Origin: Hymenobacter montanus
Lineage (GTDB): Bacteria; Bacteroidota; Bacteroidia; Cytophagales; Hymenobacteraceae
Reading direction: 5' to 3'
DNA length: 64,000 nt
Assembly (NCBI RefSeq): GCF_014699115.1
Contig: NZ_JACXAD010000027.1
Span: forward strand, 1 to 64,000
Part shown: one piece after another, positions 1 to 8,907 of the stretch
Layout of the letters: the number at the start of each line of letters is the position of its first letter
Numbering within the stretch: the first letter of the stretch is position 1
Made by a program: the position numbers and the translations under genes
Notes under the pieces: generated by a model
Told to the model about the DNA's origin: nothing
The model's input: the letters and a program-made list of their open reading frames with translations, nothing else
Database searches by the model: none

Positions 1-82
1 CGGCCACCAGCTTCTTGGGAATGGTGCATTTCGTCTCAGCCCTGTTATGGCTTCGTTAATTGTCCGTACAACCTAGTATCCG

Positions 83-199
83 ATGAGTACCTCCGGCAAA
101 TGGCTGCTGCGCCTCAGCCTCACGGCCCTGGCCCTGCTCATCACCACCGACCGGCCCCGTCGGCCGGCGCCGAAAACACCGCCAAAGCCCACCGAGTAG
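83..199 (+). CDS. possible 38-aa small protein
   Basis: An ATG-initiated reading frame encodes a short hydrophobic stretch (KWLLRLSLTALALLI) followed by a basic, proline-rich tail. This could be a single-pass membrane microprotein, but the frame is short and no family is recognised. It points away from the hydrolase gene that follows on the other strand. Bases 1-82 upstream show nothing I can interpret. Confidence 0.3.
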   Translation: MSTSGKWLLRLSLTALALLITTDRPRRPAPKTPPKPTE

Positions 200-229
200 C
201 ACGAATAGCGTCCAGTATACGTCTGCCGG

Positions 230-928
230 CTAAGCAGACAGGGCAAAGGCCCGGATTTTTTCGCTGAGCAGCGTCAGGTCGGCTCGTTCGAGCGGGTGGG
301 GCGTGGCCGGCAGCAGCTCGTAGCGGCTACGGGGAAGCCGGGCGGCCAGGGCGGCCCCGGCCTCAGTACCGACCGTGGGGTCGGCGTCGCCCACCAGTAC
401 CTGGACCGGTACGGCGATACCGCTTAGGTCGGCGGCCGAGAGCGGCGGGGCGGCCCCAGCCGCCTGCATTAGCGCGGCGGTGGCCCGCACCACGGCGGTC
501 CAGTCGGCCGGGGCGTGGCGTTCCCGCAGCTGCTCGGCAAAAGCGGGCACCTTGGCCCGGATCTTCTCAGGGTCGAGCAGGCGGGTTTCGGCGGCAGCCG
601 CTTCCGGCGACCAGTCCAGCTTGGTGCCCAGCGTGGTGATGGACGCGAACCGTGCCGGCACCTGGTGGGCCGCCAGCAGCGCCGCGTACCCGCCCATGCT
701 GTAGCCGAACACCCGCGCTGGCTCGCTTTCATTCGCGGCGAGGAAGGCCAGTATTTCGGCGGCAAAATGCGGCAGCGTAAACGTTTCGGGGCGTACTTCT
801 CTCCCACCGTGGCCGGCGAAGGCGAAGCTCTTAATGGTAAAGTCCGCCGCCAGCCGCTCGGCCAGCGGCTGCAAGGTGGCGGGGCTGCCCAGGGCGCCGT
901 GCAGCAGTAAAAGCGTGGGCTTGCTCAT
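230..928 (-). CDS. alpha/beta hydrolase
   Basis: A 232-aa alpha/beta hydrolase fold protein, probably a cytoplasmic esterase or lipase-like enzyme of unknown substrate. Visible features are the oxyanion-hole motif LLLHGALG near the N-terminus, the nucleophile elbow GYSMGG around residue 76, a late acidic residue in VGDADPTV and the catalytic-histidine region TPHPLER near the C-terminus. There is no signal peptide. Its ATG overlaps the stop codon of the upstream mpl gene by one base (TGATG), so the two are probably translationally coupled in one operon. The pairing with a cell-wall recycling gene does not by itself define the substrate. Confidence 0.85.
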   Translation of the reverse strand: MSKPTLLLLHGALGSPATLQPLAERLAADFTIKSFAFAGHGGREVRPETFTLPHFAAEILAFLAANESEPARVFGYSMGGYAALLAAHQVPARFASITTLGTKLDWSPEAAAAETRLLDPEKIRAKVPAFAEQLRERHAPADWTAVVRATAALMQAAGAAPPLSAADLSGIAVPVQVLVGDADPTVGTEAGAALAARLPRSRYELLPATPHPLERADLTLLSEKIRAFALSA

Positions 929-2337
929 CAGTCGGTGATTTCGGTAGCCAGGGCGGCCAGGTCCAGGCCATCAAACGTGCCCGACGACATCAGCAGCAGG
1001 TTGGCGTGGGTCCAGGGCTGCGCCCGCAGGAAAGCCGCCAGCTCGGCGCTGTCGGTAATCACCCGGAGGTCGGGGCGCTGAAACGCGGCGGCCACCGTGG
1101 CGGCGGCCAGCGGCGGCAGGCGCTTGTGCGCCAGCACGTGCGGGTTGAAGTACACCACCGCCACGTCGGGCGCATCGAAACAGTGTGCGTACTGCGGCAG
1201 AAACGCCGGGTTCAGGCTGCTGAACGTGTGCAGCTCCAGGCACGCCACCAGGCGCCGCGCCGGAAACTGCTGCTTCAGGGCGGTAGACGTGGCCTTGAGC
1301 TTGCTCGGGGCGTGGGCAAAGTCCTTGTATACCACCGACGAGGCCCCTTCGCGCACCAGCTCCAGCCGCCGCGCCGCGCCCGGGAACGACGTTACGGCCT
1401 TGAAGAAGTCCTTGCCTTTGATGCCCAGTTGCTTGCACACTTCCTTAGCCGCCGAGATGTTGCGCAGGTTGTGCTCGCCAAACACCTGAATCGGCACTTC
1501 CTCGTCCTTTTTATTGAGCAGGAACGTGCGCCCGCCGCGGACGACGTGCTCGTGCGGGCCGTAGCCAATGTAGGTCACGTCGGGGTTGGTGGGCACGGCA
1601 ATGAGCTGGGTTTGCTCGTCATCCTTGTCGTAGATGAGCACGCCGGCCTTGGGCGTCATGTCGGCGAAGATGCGGAACTGCTCGCGGTAGTTTTCCTCGG
1701 TCGGAAACACGTTGATGTGGTCCCAGCTAATGCCTGAAATCACGCCGATGTGGTGCTGGTAGAGGTGAAACTTAGGCCGCCGGTCTACCGGCGACGACAG
1801 GTATTCGTCGCCTTCGATGATGATAATGGGCGCCTCCTCGGTGAGCTGCACCATCAAGTCGAACCCCGCCAGCTGGGCGCCCACGGCGTAGTCGAACTTC
1901 CGGTTGTGGTAGCGCAGCACGTGCAGAATGCACGCCGTGATGCTGGTTTTGCCGTGCGAGCCACCAATCACGATGCGCTGCTTGTCGCGGCTGGCCTCGT
2001 AGATGTACTCGGGAAAAGAGTAGATTTTGAGGCCCAGTTCCTGGGCCCGCCGCAGCTCGGGGTTGTCGGGGCGGGCGTGCATGCCCACGATCACGGCGCT
2101 GAGGTCGGGGCTGATGCGGGCGGCGTCCCACCCTTCCTGGGCGGGCAGCAGGCCGGCCGAGGCGAGGCGGCCGCGCGCGGGCTCGAATATTTCGTCGTCG
2201 GAGCCCGTCACGTGGGCCCCGCGCCGCTGTAGCGCCAGTGCCAGGTTGTGCATGATGCTGCCTCCTACGGCAATGAGGTGGATGGCTTCTGGTTGGGCGG
2301 TCGACGTACCGGTCTGATTTCTGGTTTCTGCTTCCAA
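928..2337 (-). CDS. mpl: Mpl, UDP-N-acetylmuramate:tripeptide ligase
   Basis: This 469-aa Mur-ligase-family protein matches Mpl, which reattaches the recycled tripeptide L-Ala-gamma-D-Glu-meso-Dap to UDP-MurNAc in the cytoplasm during peptidoglycan recycling. The N-terminal Rossmann segment starts with VGGSIMHNLALALQ, the ATP-binding loop GSHGKTS lies near residue 125, and the central domain holds EGDEYLSS, a typical Mur-ligase metal/ATP motif. The length fits Mpl (about 450 aa). MurC is the obvious alternative, but the GGSIMHNLA start and the SHGKTS loop are Mpl-like. It heads a two-gene operon with the hydrolase downstream and is divergent from dnaB. Confidence 0.9.
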   Translation of the reverse strand: MEAETRNQTGTSTAQPEAIHLIAVGGSIMHNLALALQRRGAHVTGSDDEIFEPARGRLASAGLLPAQEGWDAARISPDLSAVIVGMHARPDNPELRRAQELGLKIYSFPEYIYEASRDKQRIVIGGSHGKTSITACILHVLRYHNRKFDYAVGAQLAGFDLMVQLTEEAPIIIIEGDEYLSSPVDRRPKFHLYQHHIGVISGISWDHINVFPTEENYREQFRIFADMTPKAGVLIYDKDDEQTQLIAVPTNPDVTYIGYGPHEHVVRGGRTFLLNKKDEEVPIQVFGEHNLRNISAAKEVCKQLGIKGKDFFKAVTSFPGAARRLELVREGASSVVYKDFAHAPSKLKATSTALKQQFPARRLVACLELHTFSSLNPAFLPQYAHCFDAPDVAVVYFNPHVLAHKRLPPLAAATVAAAFQRPDLRVITDSAELAAFLRAQPWTHANLLLMSSGTFDGLDLAALATEITD

Positions 2338-2633
2338 AAGGTCTATGGGTTGCGGGGGCGGGGTGGCATTTTGCGAAATCAGCCCTCACCCACCCCCCAA
2401 CCCCGAAGGGTGGACCGCGAAAGTACAAACTCTCGGCCGTCGGAACTCTGCCATAGCCCAAAGAATCGATGGTCCAACCCTAATCTTTTCCGCGGGTCCG
2501 GGGTTAGCTTTGTATACTTTGTATGACTTGTATGTTTTTCATACAGCATAACGGTTTGGCTTCTTTTGGCTTCTTCAGGAAGTAAAAGCAGCCGAACGTC
2601 ATTTCTTATTGCCTCAATACCTCCTGATACCCA

Positions 2634-5276
2634 ATGCAAGACCGGATGGACGACCGCCTAAAGCAATCCGCAGCCCGCGCCAAGGCCGCGCTGGCTAATC
2701 GCGGGTCGGCGGGGCTCGGGGCCTTCAACGGTAGCGCCGCTGGCAAGCTGCCGCCCCAGGCCCCCGAACTGGAAATGGCCGTGCTCGGTGCCCTGATGCT
2801 GGAAAAAGACGCCCTCACGTCGGTTATCGACCTGCTCAAGCCCGAGAGCTTTTACAAAGACAGCCACCAGCGCATTTACCGGGCCATCATCCGGCTGTTC
2901 GATAAATCCGAGCCCATCGATCAGCTCACGGTGGTGCACGAGCTCCGCGAAATGGGCGAGCTCGAAGCCTGCGGCGGCCCCTTCTACGTGGCCAACCTCA
3001 CGCTGAAAGTCAACTCGGCGGCCAACGTGGAGTACCACGCCCGCATCATCACCGAAACCGCCATCAAGCGCGAGCTGATTCGGATTTCGAGCGAGATCCA
3101 GCGCGATGCCTTCGAGGACACGACCGACGTATTCAAGCTGCTCGACGACACCGAGTCGGCCCTGTTCGAAGTGTCGGAATCGAACATCCGCAAGAACTTC
3201 GACGACATGCGCAGCCTGATGGGCAAAGCCATCAAGGAGCTGGAGGAAAAGAAGAATCAGAAAGATGGCTTAACCGGCGTCCCCACCGGTTTCACGGCGC
3301 TGGACCGCGTCACGAGCGGCTGGCAACCGTCGGACTTAGTGATTATCGCGGCGCGGCCCGGCATGGGAAAGTGTTTGGGCAAAGGCACCAAGGTGCTGAT
3401 GTATAACGGTGACCTGCGCAACGTGGAAGACGTACGCGCCGGCGAGCTGCTGATGGGCGACGATTCCACCCCGCGCCGGGTGCTGAGCATCGCCCGGGGC
3501 CGCGAAAACATGTACTGGGTGCGCCAGAATAAGGGCGACGACTACCGCGTGAATGAGAGCCACATTCTCTCGCTCAAACGCTCGCGCAACGAGGGCCCGC
3601 ACTGCCACGGCGAGGTGCTCAACATCACGGTAAAAGACTGGCTGGCGAAGAGTGCGGAGTTTCGCTCGAACTACAAAGGCTACAAGGTACCGGTGGAATT
3701 TGCGGCCGAAGAGCTGCCTATTGATCCGTACTTTTTGGGGCTTTGGCTGGGCGACGGCAATTCCAACAATTGCCGAATCACGGGTCCGGACCAGGAAGTC
3801 ATTGACTACCTGCACGACTACGCCGCCGGGCTGCACAGGCAGGTGACGGTAGGCGTGGTCGAAAACCGTGGCAACAGCTACGGCATCACCCGCGGCCGGC
3901 AGGGGGGCAGCATTGCCGAATACTCCCTGCAAGATGAGTTGCGCCAACTCGGGGTGCTCGGCGACAAGCACATCCCGCGCGCCTACGCCATCAACTCGAC
4001 CGACAACCGCCTGCGCTTACTGGCTGGCCTGATTGACAGCGACGGCCACTTAAACGCGGTGTCCAACGGCTACGAAATCACCCAGAAAAGCCATCATCTG
4101 GCCCGGCAAATCAAGTTCTTGTGCGACTCTCTTGGCTTCCGCACCTCCCTCACAAAGAAGCGAGCCGCAACTTCAAGCATCGGCTACGAAAGCGAGGTGT
4201 GGCGCGTGCGCTTCTACGGTGACCTTGACCGGATTCCGGTGCGAATAGCCCGCAAAAAAGCCAACCCGTGGGCCTCGCCCGTGGACTGGCGCCAAACCGG
4301 CATTTCGGTGGAATTCGACAAAGTTGACGACTACTACGGATTTGAAATCGATGGCAACCGCCTGTTCCTACTCCAGGACATGACCGTGACGCACAATACG
4401 GCCTTCGTAGTGTCGGCCATGCGCAACGCGGCCGTCGAGTTCAAGCGGCCGGTGGCCATCTTTTCGCTGGAGATGTCGTCGTTGCAACTCGTCAACCGCC
4501 TGATTTCGGCGGAGGCGGAGCTGGACTCCGACAAAATCAAAAAAGGGACGCTGGCCGACTACGAGTGGCAGCAGCTCAACCACAAGATTACCGACCTCTC
4601 GGCCGCCCCGATCTATATCGACGACACCCCCGCCCTCAGCATTCGCGAGCTACGCACCAAGTGCCGCCGCTTGCGCTCGCAGAAGGACGTGCAGCTGATT
4701 ATCGTCGATTACTTGCAGTTGATGAGCGGCAACACCGACGGCCGCGGCGGCAACCGCGAGCAGGAAATTGCCAGCATCTCGCGGGCGCTCAAAGGCATCG
4801 CCAAGGAGCTGAACGTACCCGTCTTGGCCCTGTCGCAGCTCTCGCGCTCGGTGGAAACCCGCGGCGGCGAGAAGCGCCCGCAACTGAGCGACCTGCGTGA
4901 ATCGGGCTCCATCGAGCAGGATGCCGACATGGTGATCTTCCTGTACCGCCCCGAGTACTACGGCCTCGACCAGGATGCCGAAGGCAACTCCACCCAGGGC
5001 GTGGGCGAAGTCATCATCGCCAAACACCGCAACGGCTCGCTCGAAACCGTGCAGCTCAAGTTCATCGGCCGCTTCACCAAGTTCGCCGACCTCGACGGCG
5101 CGGGTGCCTTCGACACCAGCGGCTACCAGCCCATGGGGCTGCCCGCCAGCACCTTCGACAGCGAGCCCAGCGGCAGCTACGCGCCCAACACCATTCGGCT
5201 GGGCTCGAAGATCAACGAGTCGCCGGTGCCATTCCCGAAAGGAAACATCAACAAGCACGAGGACCCGCCGTTTTAA
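2634..5276 (+). CDS. dnaB: replicative DNA helicase DnaB with intein
   Basis: The 880-aa product is a DnaB-family hexameric helicase that unwinds the replication fork, interrupted by a 342-aa intein (residues 247-588). The extein sums to about 538 aa. Its N-terminal primase-binding domain begins around residue 45 (PELEMAVLGALMLEKDA) and the RecA-like ATPase follows; the Walker A motif ARPGMGK-T is split by the intein between K and T. Downstream motifs EMSS, IIVDYLQLM and LSQLSRSVE are intact. The ATG at 2634 gives the standard N-terminus; the frame is open upstream only briefly. A small membrane-protein gene follows after 3 bases. Function requires protein splicing. Confidence 0.96.
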   Translation: MQDRMDDRLKQSAARAKAALANRGSAGLGAFNGSAAGKLPPQAPELEMAVLGALMLEKDALTSVIDLLKPESFYKDSHQRIYRAIIRLFDKSEPIDQLTVVHELREMGELEACGGPFYVANLTLKVNSAANVEYHARIITETAIKRELIRISSEIQRDAFEDTTDVFKLLDDTESALFEVSESNIRKNFDDMRSLMGKAIKELEEKKNQKDGLTGVPTGFTALDRVTSGWQPSDLVIIAARPGMGKCLGKGTKVLMYNGDLRNVEDVRAGELLMGDDSTPRRVLSIARGRENMYWVRQNKGDDYRVNESHILSLKRSRNEGPHCHGEVLNITVKDWLAKSAEFRSNYKGYKVPVEFAAEELPIDPYFLGLWLGDGNSNNCRITGPDQEVIDYLHDYAAGLHRQVTVGVVENRGNSYGITRGRQGGSIAEYSLQDELRQLGVLGDKHIPRAYAINSTDNRLRLLAGLIDSDGHLNAVSNGYEITQKSHHLARQIKFLCDSLGFRTSLTKKRAATSSIGYESEVWRVRFYGDLDRIPVRIARKKANPWASPVDWRQTGISVEFDKVDDYYGFEIDGNRLFLLQDMTVTHNTAFVVSAMRNAAVEFKRPVAIFSLEMSSLQLVNRLISAEAELDSDKIKKGTLADYEWQQLNHKITDLSAAPIYIDDTPALSIRELRTKCRRLRSQKDVQLIIVDYLQLMSGNTDGRGGNREQEIASISRALKGIAKELNVPVLALSQLSRSVETRGGEKRPQLSDLRESGSIEQDADMVIFLYRPEYYGLDQDAEGNSTQGVGEVIIAKHRNGSLETVQLKFIGRFTKFADLDGAGAFDTSGYQPMGLPASTFDSEPSGSYAPNTIRLGSKINESPVPFPKGNINKHEDPPF
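3372..4397 (+). mobile_element. DnaB intein with LAGLIDADG homing endonuclease
   Basis: The in-frame insertion starts with Cys (CLGKGTKV) and ends with His-Asn (MTVTHN), followed by Thr as the +1 extein residue, the layout of a class 1 splicing intein. A block-B histidine lies in NESHILSL. Two LAGLIDADG dodecapeptides are visible, FLGLWLGDGN (residues about 367-376 of the precursor) and LLAGLIDSDG (about 462-471); both acidic residues are kept, so the endonuclease may be active. The penultimate HN and block F (VDDYYGFEIDGN) are intact. Inteins in the DnaB P-loop are known in other phyla; horizontal spread is expected for such elements. Confidence 0.93.
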
Positions 5277-5279
5277 GCA

Positions 5280-5726
5280 ATGGCAACTGAAAACCACCTT
5301 TCGGGCGCGCCGTTGTCGGCTAACATGCCATTGTACTCGGCGCGGGCCGTCCGGCTGTTTTCCATCTTCTTTAGCCCCATTGCCGGAGGAGCCCTCACGG
5401 CCCGGAACCTACGCGATGTGGGCCAGCCCACGGCGGCCCGCAAAGCGCTGTGGGGCAGCATTATCTATCTGGCGCTGCTGCTGTGGCTCACGTCGTACCT
5501 ACCCGATTCGATGGGCCATTCCTGGCTTGCAGTGGTGGTGGGGTACGCCGGGAGTGCGGGCCTGGAATGGTACTTTGGTCAATTCGTGCAGCATCGCAAT
5601 GATTTTCCCGCCAAGAGCATCCGTACTCCCTTGGTGGTTTGCTTGCTGATTTTTGTAATCCCCTTATTTGTACTGGTACTTTTCTCAGCAATCATCTTTG
5701 GAGAGATGCCTTGGACCGCTCTTTGA
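5280..5726 (+). CDS. small multi-pass membrane protein
   Basis: A 148-aa protein with about four hydrophobic segments: a short one near residues 20-40 (VRLFSIFFSPIAGGALTA), then LWGSIIYLALLLWL, WLAVVVGYAGSAGL and a strong C-terminal one (PLVVCLLIFVIPLFVLVLF). No enzymatic motif is visible and I do not recognise the family. The start codon lies 3 bases after the dnaB stop, so it is probably cotranscribed with dnaB and translationally coupled, although a functional link is not implied. Confidence 0.7.
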   Translation: MATENHLSGAPLSANMPLYSARAVRLFSIFFSPIAGGALTARNLRDVGQPTAARKALWGSIIYLALLLWLTSYLPDSMGHSWLAVVVGYAGSAGLEWYFGQFVQHRNDFPAKSIRTPLVVCLLIFVIPLFVLVLFSAIIFGEMPWTAL

Positions 5727-5835
5727 GCGAGTTTATAGCGTGTTTAGCTTTGCTCAACAGCGTAACGCGGACTCTGCGAGTCCGCGCGTATCCCGTTCAA
5801 GCGTGTTTGGCTTATGCTCAACGGCCCCTTAGAAT

Positions 5836-5947
5836 GTCCTGCTCTATCTGGCGTCCGCTTGTCGAAGCATCTACTACCCCTTCGTCCGGGCTCGTTCAAC
5901 GAAGCGGTAGAGCGGCTCCGACTAGCGGACGCTAGATAGAGCAGGAC
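5836..5947. repeat. 24-bp inverted repeat flanking a GC-rich core
   Basis: Bases 5836-5859 and 5924-5947 are reverse complements at 23 of 24 positions (the exception forms a G-U pair), separated by 64 bases that contain further small inverted segments. A shorter hairpin (GCGGACTC/GAGTCCGC) lies just upstream around 5770-5790. The 328-base gap between the membrane protein and the SIMPL gene holds no convincing gene. This looks like a non-coding interspersed element or a very stable RNA structure. Confidence 0.65.
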
Positions 5948-6054
5948 CAATACCTGAATGCCCAAACAGGTTCAGGCTCGTGAATCAGCAGGATTCACGC
6001 CATATCTTCCTGTGAAGAGGCTACTCGGCTGATAAATGGAATGAGCGCCTAGCG

Positions 6055-6771
6055 TTACTCCAGCGCTGAAGTGAGGCTACAGGTACTGTCGAAGCGCAGC
6101 AGCTCCGGGCTCATCTTGAAGCCACGGCCGCCGAAGCTCTTGCTGTACAATTCGATGTCGGCGGAATGGCTACGCCCGTTGCCGTTGCTTTCTGGACTGG
6201 AGGAGTCGCTGGCCTCGAGTACGGCCCCCCGGCGCACGTGGAGGGCGGCGCACATTTTATCCGCCGTTTTCACGGCATCGGCCAAGGCCAGCACGTCGGC
6301 TTCGCGGCGTAGGCTATCGGCGCGGCTGTGCCCGTAGCTCAGGTCCTTGATGCGGCTGATGCGGGTGGCCAGCAGCTCTTCGAGGTAAGGTGGCAGGCGG
6401 CGCAGGTCAGTAACGCGCACCGTGACCGACTGCGAAGAATTGAAACCAGTGAAAACCTCCTTGCCGCGCACGTACCCAAATTCCTTGTTCGAAGACGTGC
6501 TGCTCACGCGCACCTCGTTGGGCCCGGGCGCGTAGCGCTTGGATAAGGCCAGTACCTGGTCGACCACGCCTTGCACCTCGGCCACGGCGTCCTTGAGCTT
6601 GGGGCGGGTAAACTCGGCATCCACCGTCAGCTCGGCGTAATCGGGGTAGACGGTCACGCTGCCGTAGCCCACGCTGCGCACCTGGCGCAACGGCGGACCG
6701 GTGGTGGGTCCAGCCTGGCAGGCAGCTAGGGCAGTCAGTAAGGGCAGGGCGTAGCGTACGTAAGAAGTCAT
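6055..6771 (-). CDS. SIMPL-domain (DUF541) lipoprotein
   Basis: A 238-aa exported protein whose N-terminus (LPLLTALAACQAG) carries a lipobox-like LAAC, suggesting an outer-membrane or periplasmic lipoprotein. The body matches the SIMPL/DUF541 family: VRSVGYGSVTVYPDYAELTV at the start of the domain, the VRVTDLRRLPPYLEELL middle segment, and LALADAVKTADKMCAAL near residue 165. SIMPL proteins are periplasmic and poorly characterised. The gene is divergent from the TSUP transporter gene, with a shared short intergenic region. Confidence 0.8.
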   Translation of the reverse strand: MTSYVRYALPLLTALAACQAGPTTGPPLRQVRSVGYGSVTVYPDYAELTVDAEFTRPKLKDAVAEVQGVVDQVLALSKRYAPGPNEVRVSSTSSNKEFGYVRGKEVFTGFNSSQSVTVRVTDLRRLPPYLEELLATRISRIKDLSYGHSRADSLRREADVLALADAVKTADKMCAALHVRRGAVLEASDSSSPESNGNGRSHSADIELYSKSFGGRGFKMSPELLRFDSTCSLTSALE

Positions 6772-6856
6772 AACAGAATATTTTGAGTCACTAAACGCAA
6801 TGTTAAGTTTAACATTGCGCAGCTGGCTGCGTTTCGGGGGCCGAGACGTAGGGCCT

Positions 6857-6864
6857 TACCTTCG
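6857..6864 (+). promoter_or_regulatory. -7 promoter element TACCTTCG
   Basis: A near-match to the Bacteroidota -7 consensus TAnnTTTG lies 4 bases before the ATG at 6869. It puts transcription start at or next to the start codon and argues for that start rather than the upstream in-frame ATG at 6800. Confidence 0.5.
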
Positions 6865-6868
6865 CGGC

Positions 6869-7642
6869 ATGGGTGCCGCATTACCATTGCTTTGTTTCTT
6901 TGCCTTTCTGGCCGGTTTTATTGATTCCATAGTGGGTGGGGGTGGGCTGATTCAGCTGCCGGCCATGCTGCTGCTGTTGCCGGGCGTGCCCGTGCCCACG
7001 ATCCTGGGCACGGGCAAGGTGTCGAGCCTGGCGGGCACGCTGGCGGCCCTGCGCCGCTACCTGAGCGGACCAGAGCCACTACCCATCCGGTGGGCGGTTA
7101 TTGGGCTCACGGCGGTGGCCGCGGGCGGTTTCGCATTCCTGGGCGCGCGGGCCGTGAGCTTGCTACCCAAGGAAGCGGTGCGGCCCCTGGTGCTCGGGCT
7201 GCTGGTTGTGATGGCCATTTATACTTTCTGGCGCAAAGACTTTGGCCGCCTGCACGCTCCACGACTGTCCGGCCGCCGCGAAGTTCTCACCGGCTTAGCT
7301 CTGGGAGCCGCCATCGGCTTTTACGACGGCTTCTTTGGACCGGGCACGGGCAGCTTGCTGCTGTTTGCGTTCGTGGGGTTGTTCGGCTATAATTTCATCG
7401 CCGCTTCGGCTTCGGCCAAGCTGGTGAACGTGGCCACCAACCTGACCGGCCTGTTTTACTTCGCCACCACCGGGCAAGTGCTCTACCAAGTGGCGCTGCC
7501 CATGGCGGCGTGCAACATGCTGGGCTCCACCCTGGGCGCCCGCCTGGCCCAACGGCGGGGTACAGGCTTCGTCCGACTGCTGTTTCTGGTGGTGGTCGGA
7601 GCCTTCATTCTAAAGCTGGGCTGGGACACTTTCCTGGCTTAG
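6869..7642 (+). CDS. TSUP-family (TauE/SafE-like) permease
   Basis: A 257-aa integral membrane protein of the sulfite exporter TauE/SafE family, which exports small organic or inorganic anions across the inner membrane. Family hallmarks are the early FLAGFIDSIVGGGGLIQLPAM segment, a repeat of that motif as GFYDGFFGPGTGS about residue 155, and about eight hydrophobic helices. The substrate cannot be read from sequence. I chose the ATG at 6869 because it starts directly at the first helix and follows a promoter-like element; a frame extension reaches 6800. Confidence 0.85.
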   Translation: MGAALPLLCFFAFLAGFIDSIVGGGGLIQLPAMLLLLPGVPVPTILGTGKVSSLAGTLAALRRYLSGPEPLPIRWAVIGLTAVAAGGFAFLGARAVSLLPKEAVRPLVLGLLVVMAIYTFWRKDFGRLHAPRLSGRREVLTGLALGAAIGFYDGFFGPGTGSLLLFAFVGLFGYNFIAASASAKLVNVATNLTGLFYFATTGQVLYQVALPMAACNMLGSTLGARLAQRRGTGFVRLLFLVVVGAFILKLGWDTFLA

Positions 7643-7678
7643 CCCAGCCGCCCAAACGCCATCACCAGCCTTTCCCCT

Positions 7679-8878
7679 TTAGGCCGGCTGCAGGCGGCCG
7701 GAGTTCCGGCGCTGCTTGCGCCGTCGGTTCAGCCACATTACGGTGCCCGTGACCGGGAACGTGGCCCCCAGCAAGCTCACCGCCAGCACCAGCACTTTAG
7801 TGGGCCACCCCCCTACCGCGCCGGTGTGCACCGGCTTGAACAGGCCGCGGATGCGCTGCCCCAACGGACGTTGCTCGTAGGTTTGCCCGCTGATAACTCG
7901 GCCCGAATACTGATCGAGGTACACTTCGTCGGTGGCATTTTCGCTAACGGCGCCGGGGCACAGGATGGCCACGCGAATACTGCCGGTAGATTCCTTGGGC
8001 AGTTGGATGGTGTACGACTCCGCATCCGGGGCTTGCTGGCGGGCCAGGGCCAACGCGGCCGCGGGCGCAAATGGGGCGGCTCCCGCCCCCGGGGCTGCCG
8101 AAAGCGGTGGCTCGGGCCGCTTCAGGGGCGAATGGGTGAGCTTATTAATTCCCTCGCCAACCCAGTCGAACGACATGCCCACGCCCGTCAGGGCCAGGAC
8201 GAACAGGAACAAGGACGCGTAGAAGCCCAGCACGAGGTGGAAGTCATGGTTCACGCGCTTCCAGCCGCTGCTCCACTTCACGCGCAGCCGCGACGTGAGG
8301 GCCTGGCGCGTGGCGGGCCACCACAGCACCAGGCCCGTGCCCAGGATAAATAGAAACATCGACGCGTTCACGCCCATCACCAGCTTGCCGATTTTGCCGG
8401 CTACCAGCCCGCGGTGCAGCTGCTCTACGGTGTGAAAGAAGGTATCCCGCGGGTTCACTTCGCCCGTGATGGCCGCCGTGTAGGGGTTAACGTACACGCG
8501 GGGCCCGCCCCCCTCGCCCTTACCCTTGCCTTTGGGCGAGCCTGCTTTAGAGGTGGCCGCGGGGCCAGTGCCTTTACTTCCCTCCCCAGGGCCGCCAGCC
8601 AGGCTTACCTCCACGGTGCGGGTGGGGTCGTTGTACACTTTCAGACCGGCTATTTTGGCTTTGGGCTTGCGGGCCCGCACCGCCTCAACCACTTGGGCCA
8701 ACGGCAAGGGGGCAGTGGTGGCCGGCGCCACAAAGTAGCGCTCCGGGTGCCAGGCCTGCTCAATCTCCTTTTCAAAAGCCAGGATGCTGCCCGTCAGACA
8801 CACCCAAACGATGACCAGACCCGAAGCCAGGCCCAGGTACCGGTGGATGCTCCGAAGCAGGGATTTAGTCGGACTCAT
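7679..8878 (-). CDS. PepSY-associated TM protein (iron uptake)
   Basis: A 399-aa inner-membrane protein of the PepSY_TM family often found beside siderophore receptors and thought to act as a ferric-siderophore reductase or stress component. The N-terminal helix (LASGLVIVWVCLTGSILAF) is followed by a periplasmic PepSY region with a low-complexity Gly/Lys insert around residues 120-145, then helices LVMGVNASMFLFILGTGL, FYASLFLFVLALTGVGMSF and a last one near residue 365. It lies 29 bases downstream of the TonB receptor gene on the same strand and is probably cotranscribed and iron-regulated with it. Confidence 0.85.
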   Translation of the reverse strand: MSPTKSLLRSIHRYLGLASGLVIVWVCLTGSILAFEKEIEQAWHPERYFVAPATTAPLPLAQVVEAVRARKPKAKIAGLKVYNDPTRTVEVSLAGGPGEGSKGTGPAATSKAGSPKGKGKGEGGGPRVYVNPYTAAITGEVNPRDTFFHTVEQLHRGLVAGKIGKLVMGVNASMFLFILGTGLVLWWPATRQALTSRLRVKWSSGWKRVNHDFHLVLGFYASLFLFVLALTGVGMSFDWVGEGINKLTHSPLKRPEPPLSAAPGAGAAPFAPAAALALARQQAPDAESYTIQLPKESTGSIRVAILCPGAVSENATDEVYLDQYSGRVISGQTYEQRPLGQRIRGLFKPVHTGAVGGWPTKVLVLAVSLLGATFPVTGTVMWLNRRRKQRRNSGRLQPA

Positions 8879-8907
8879 CGGTTTTTAAGGTTGAAGCGGG
8901 TATCGAC

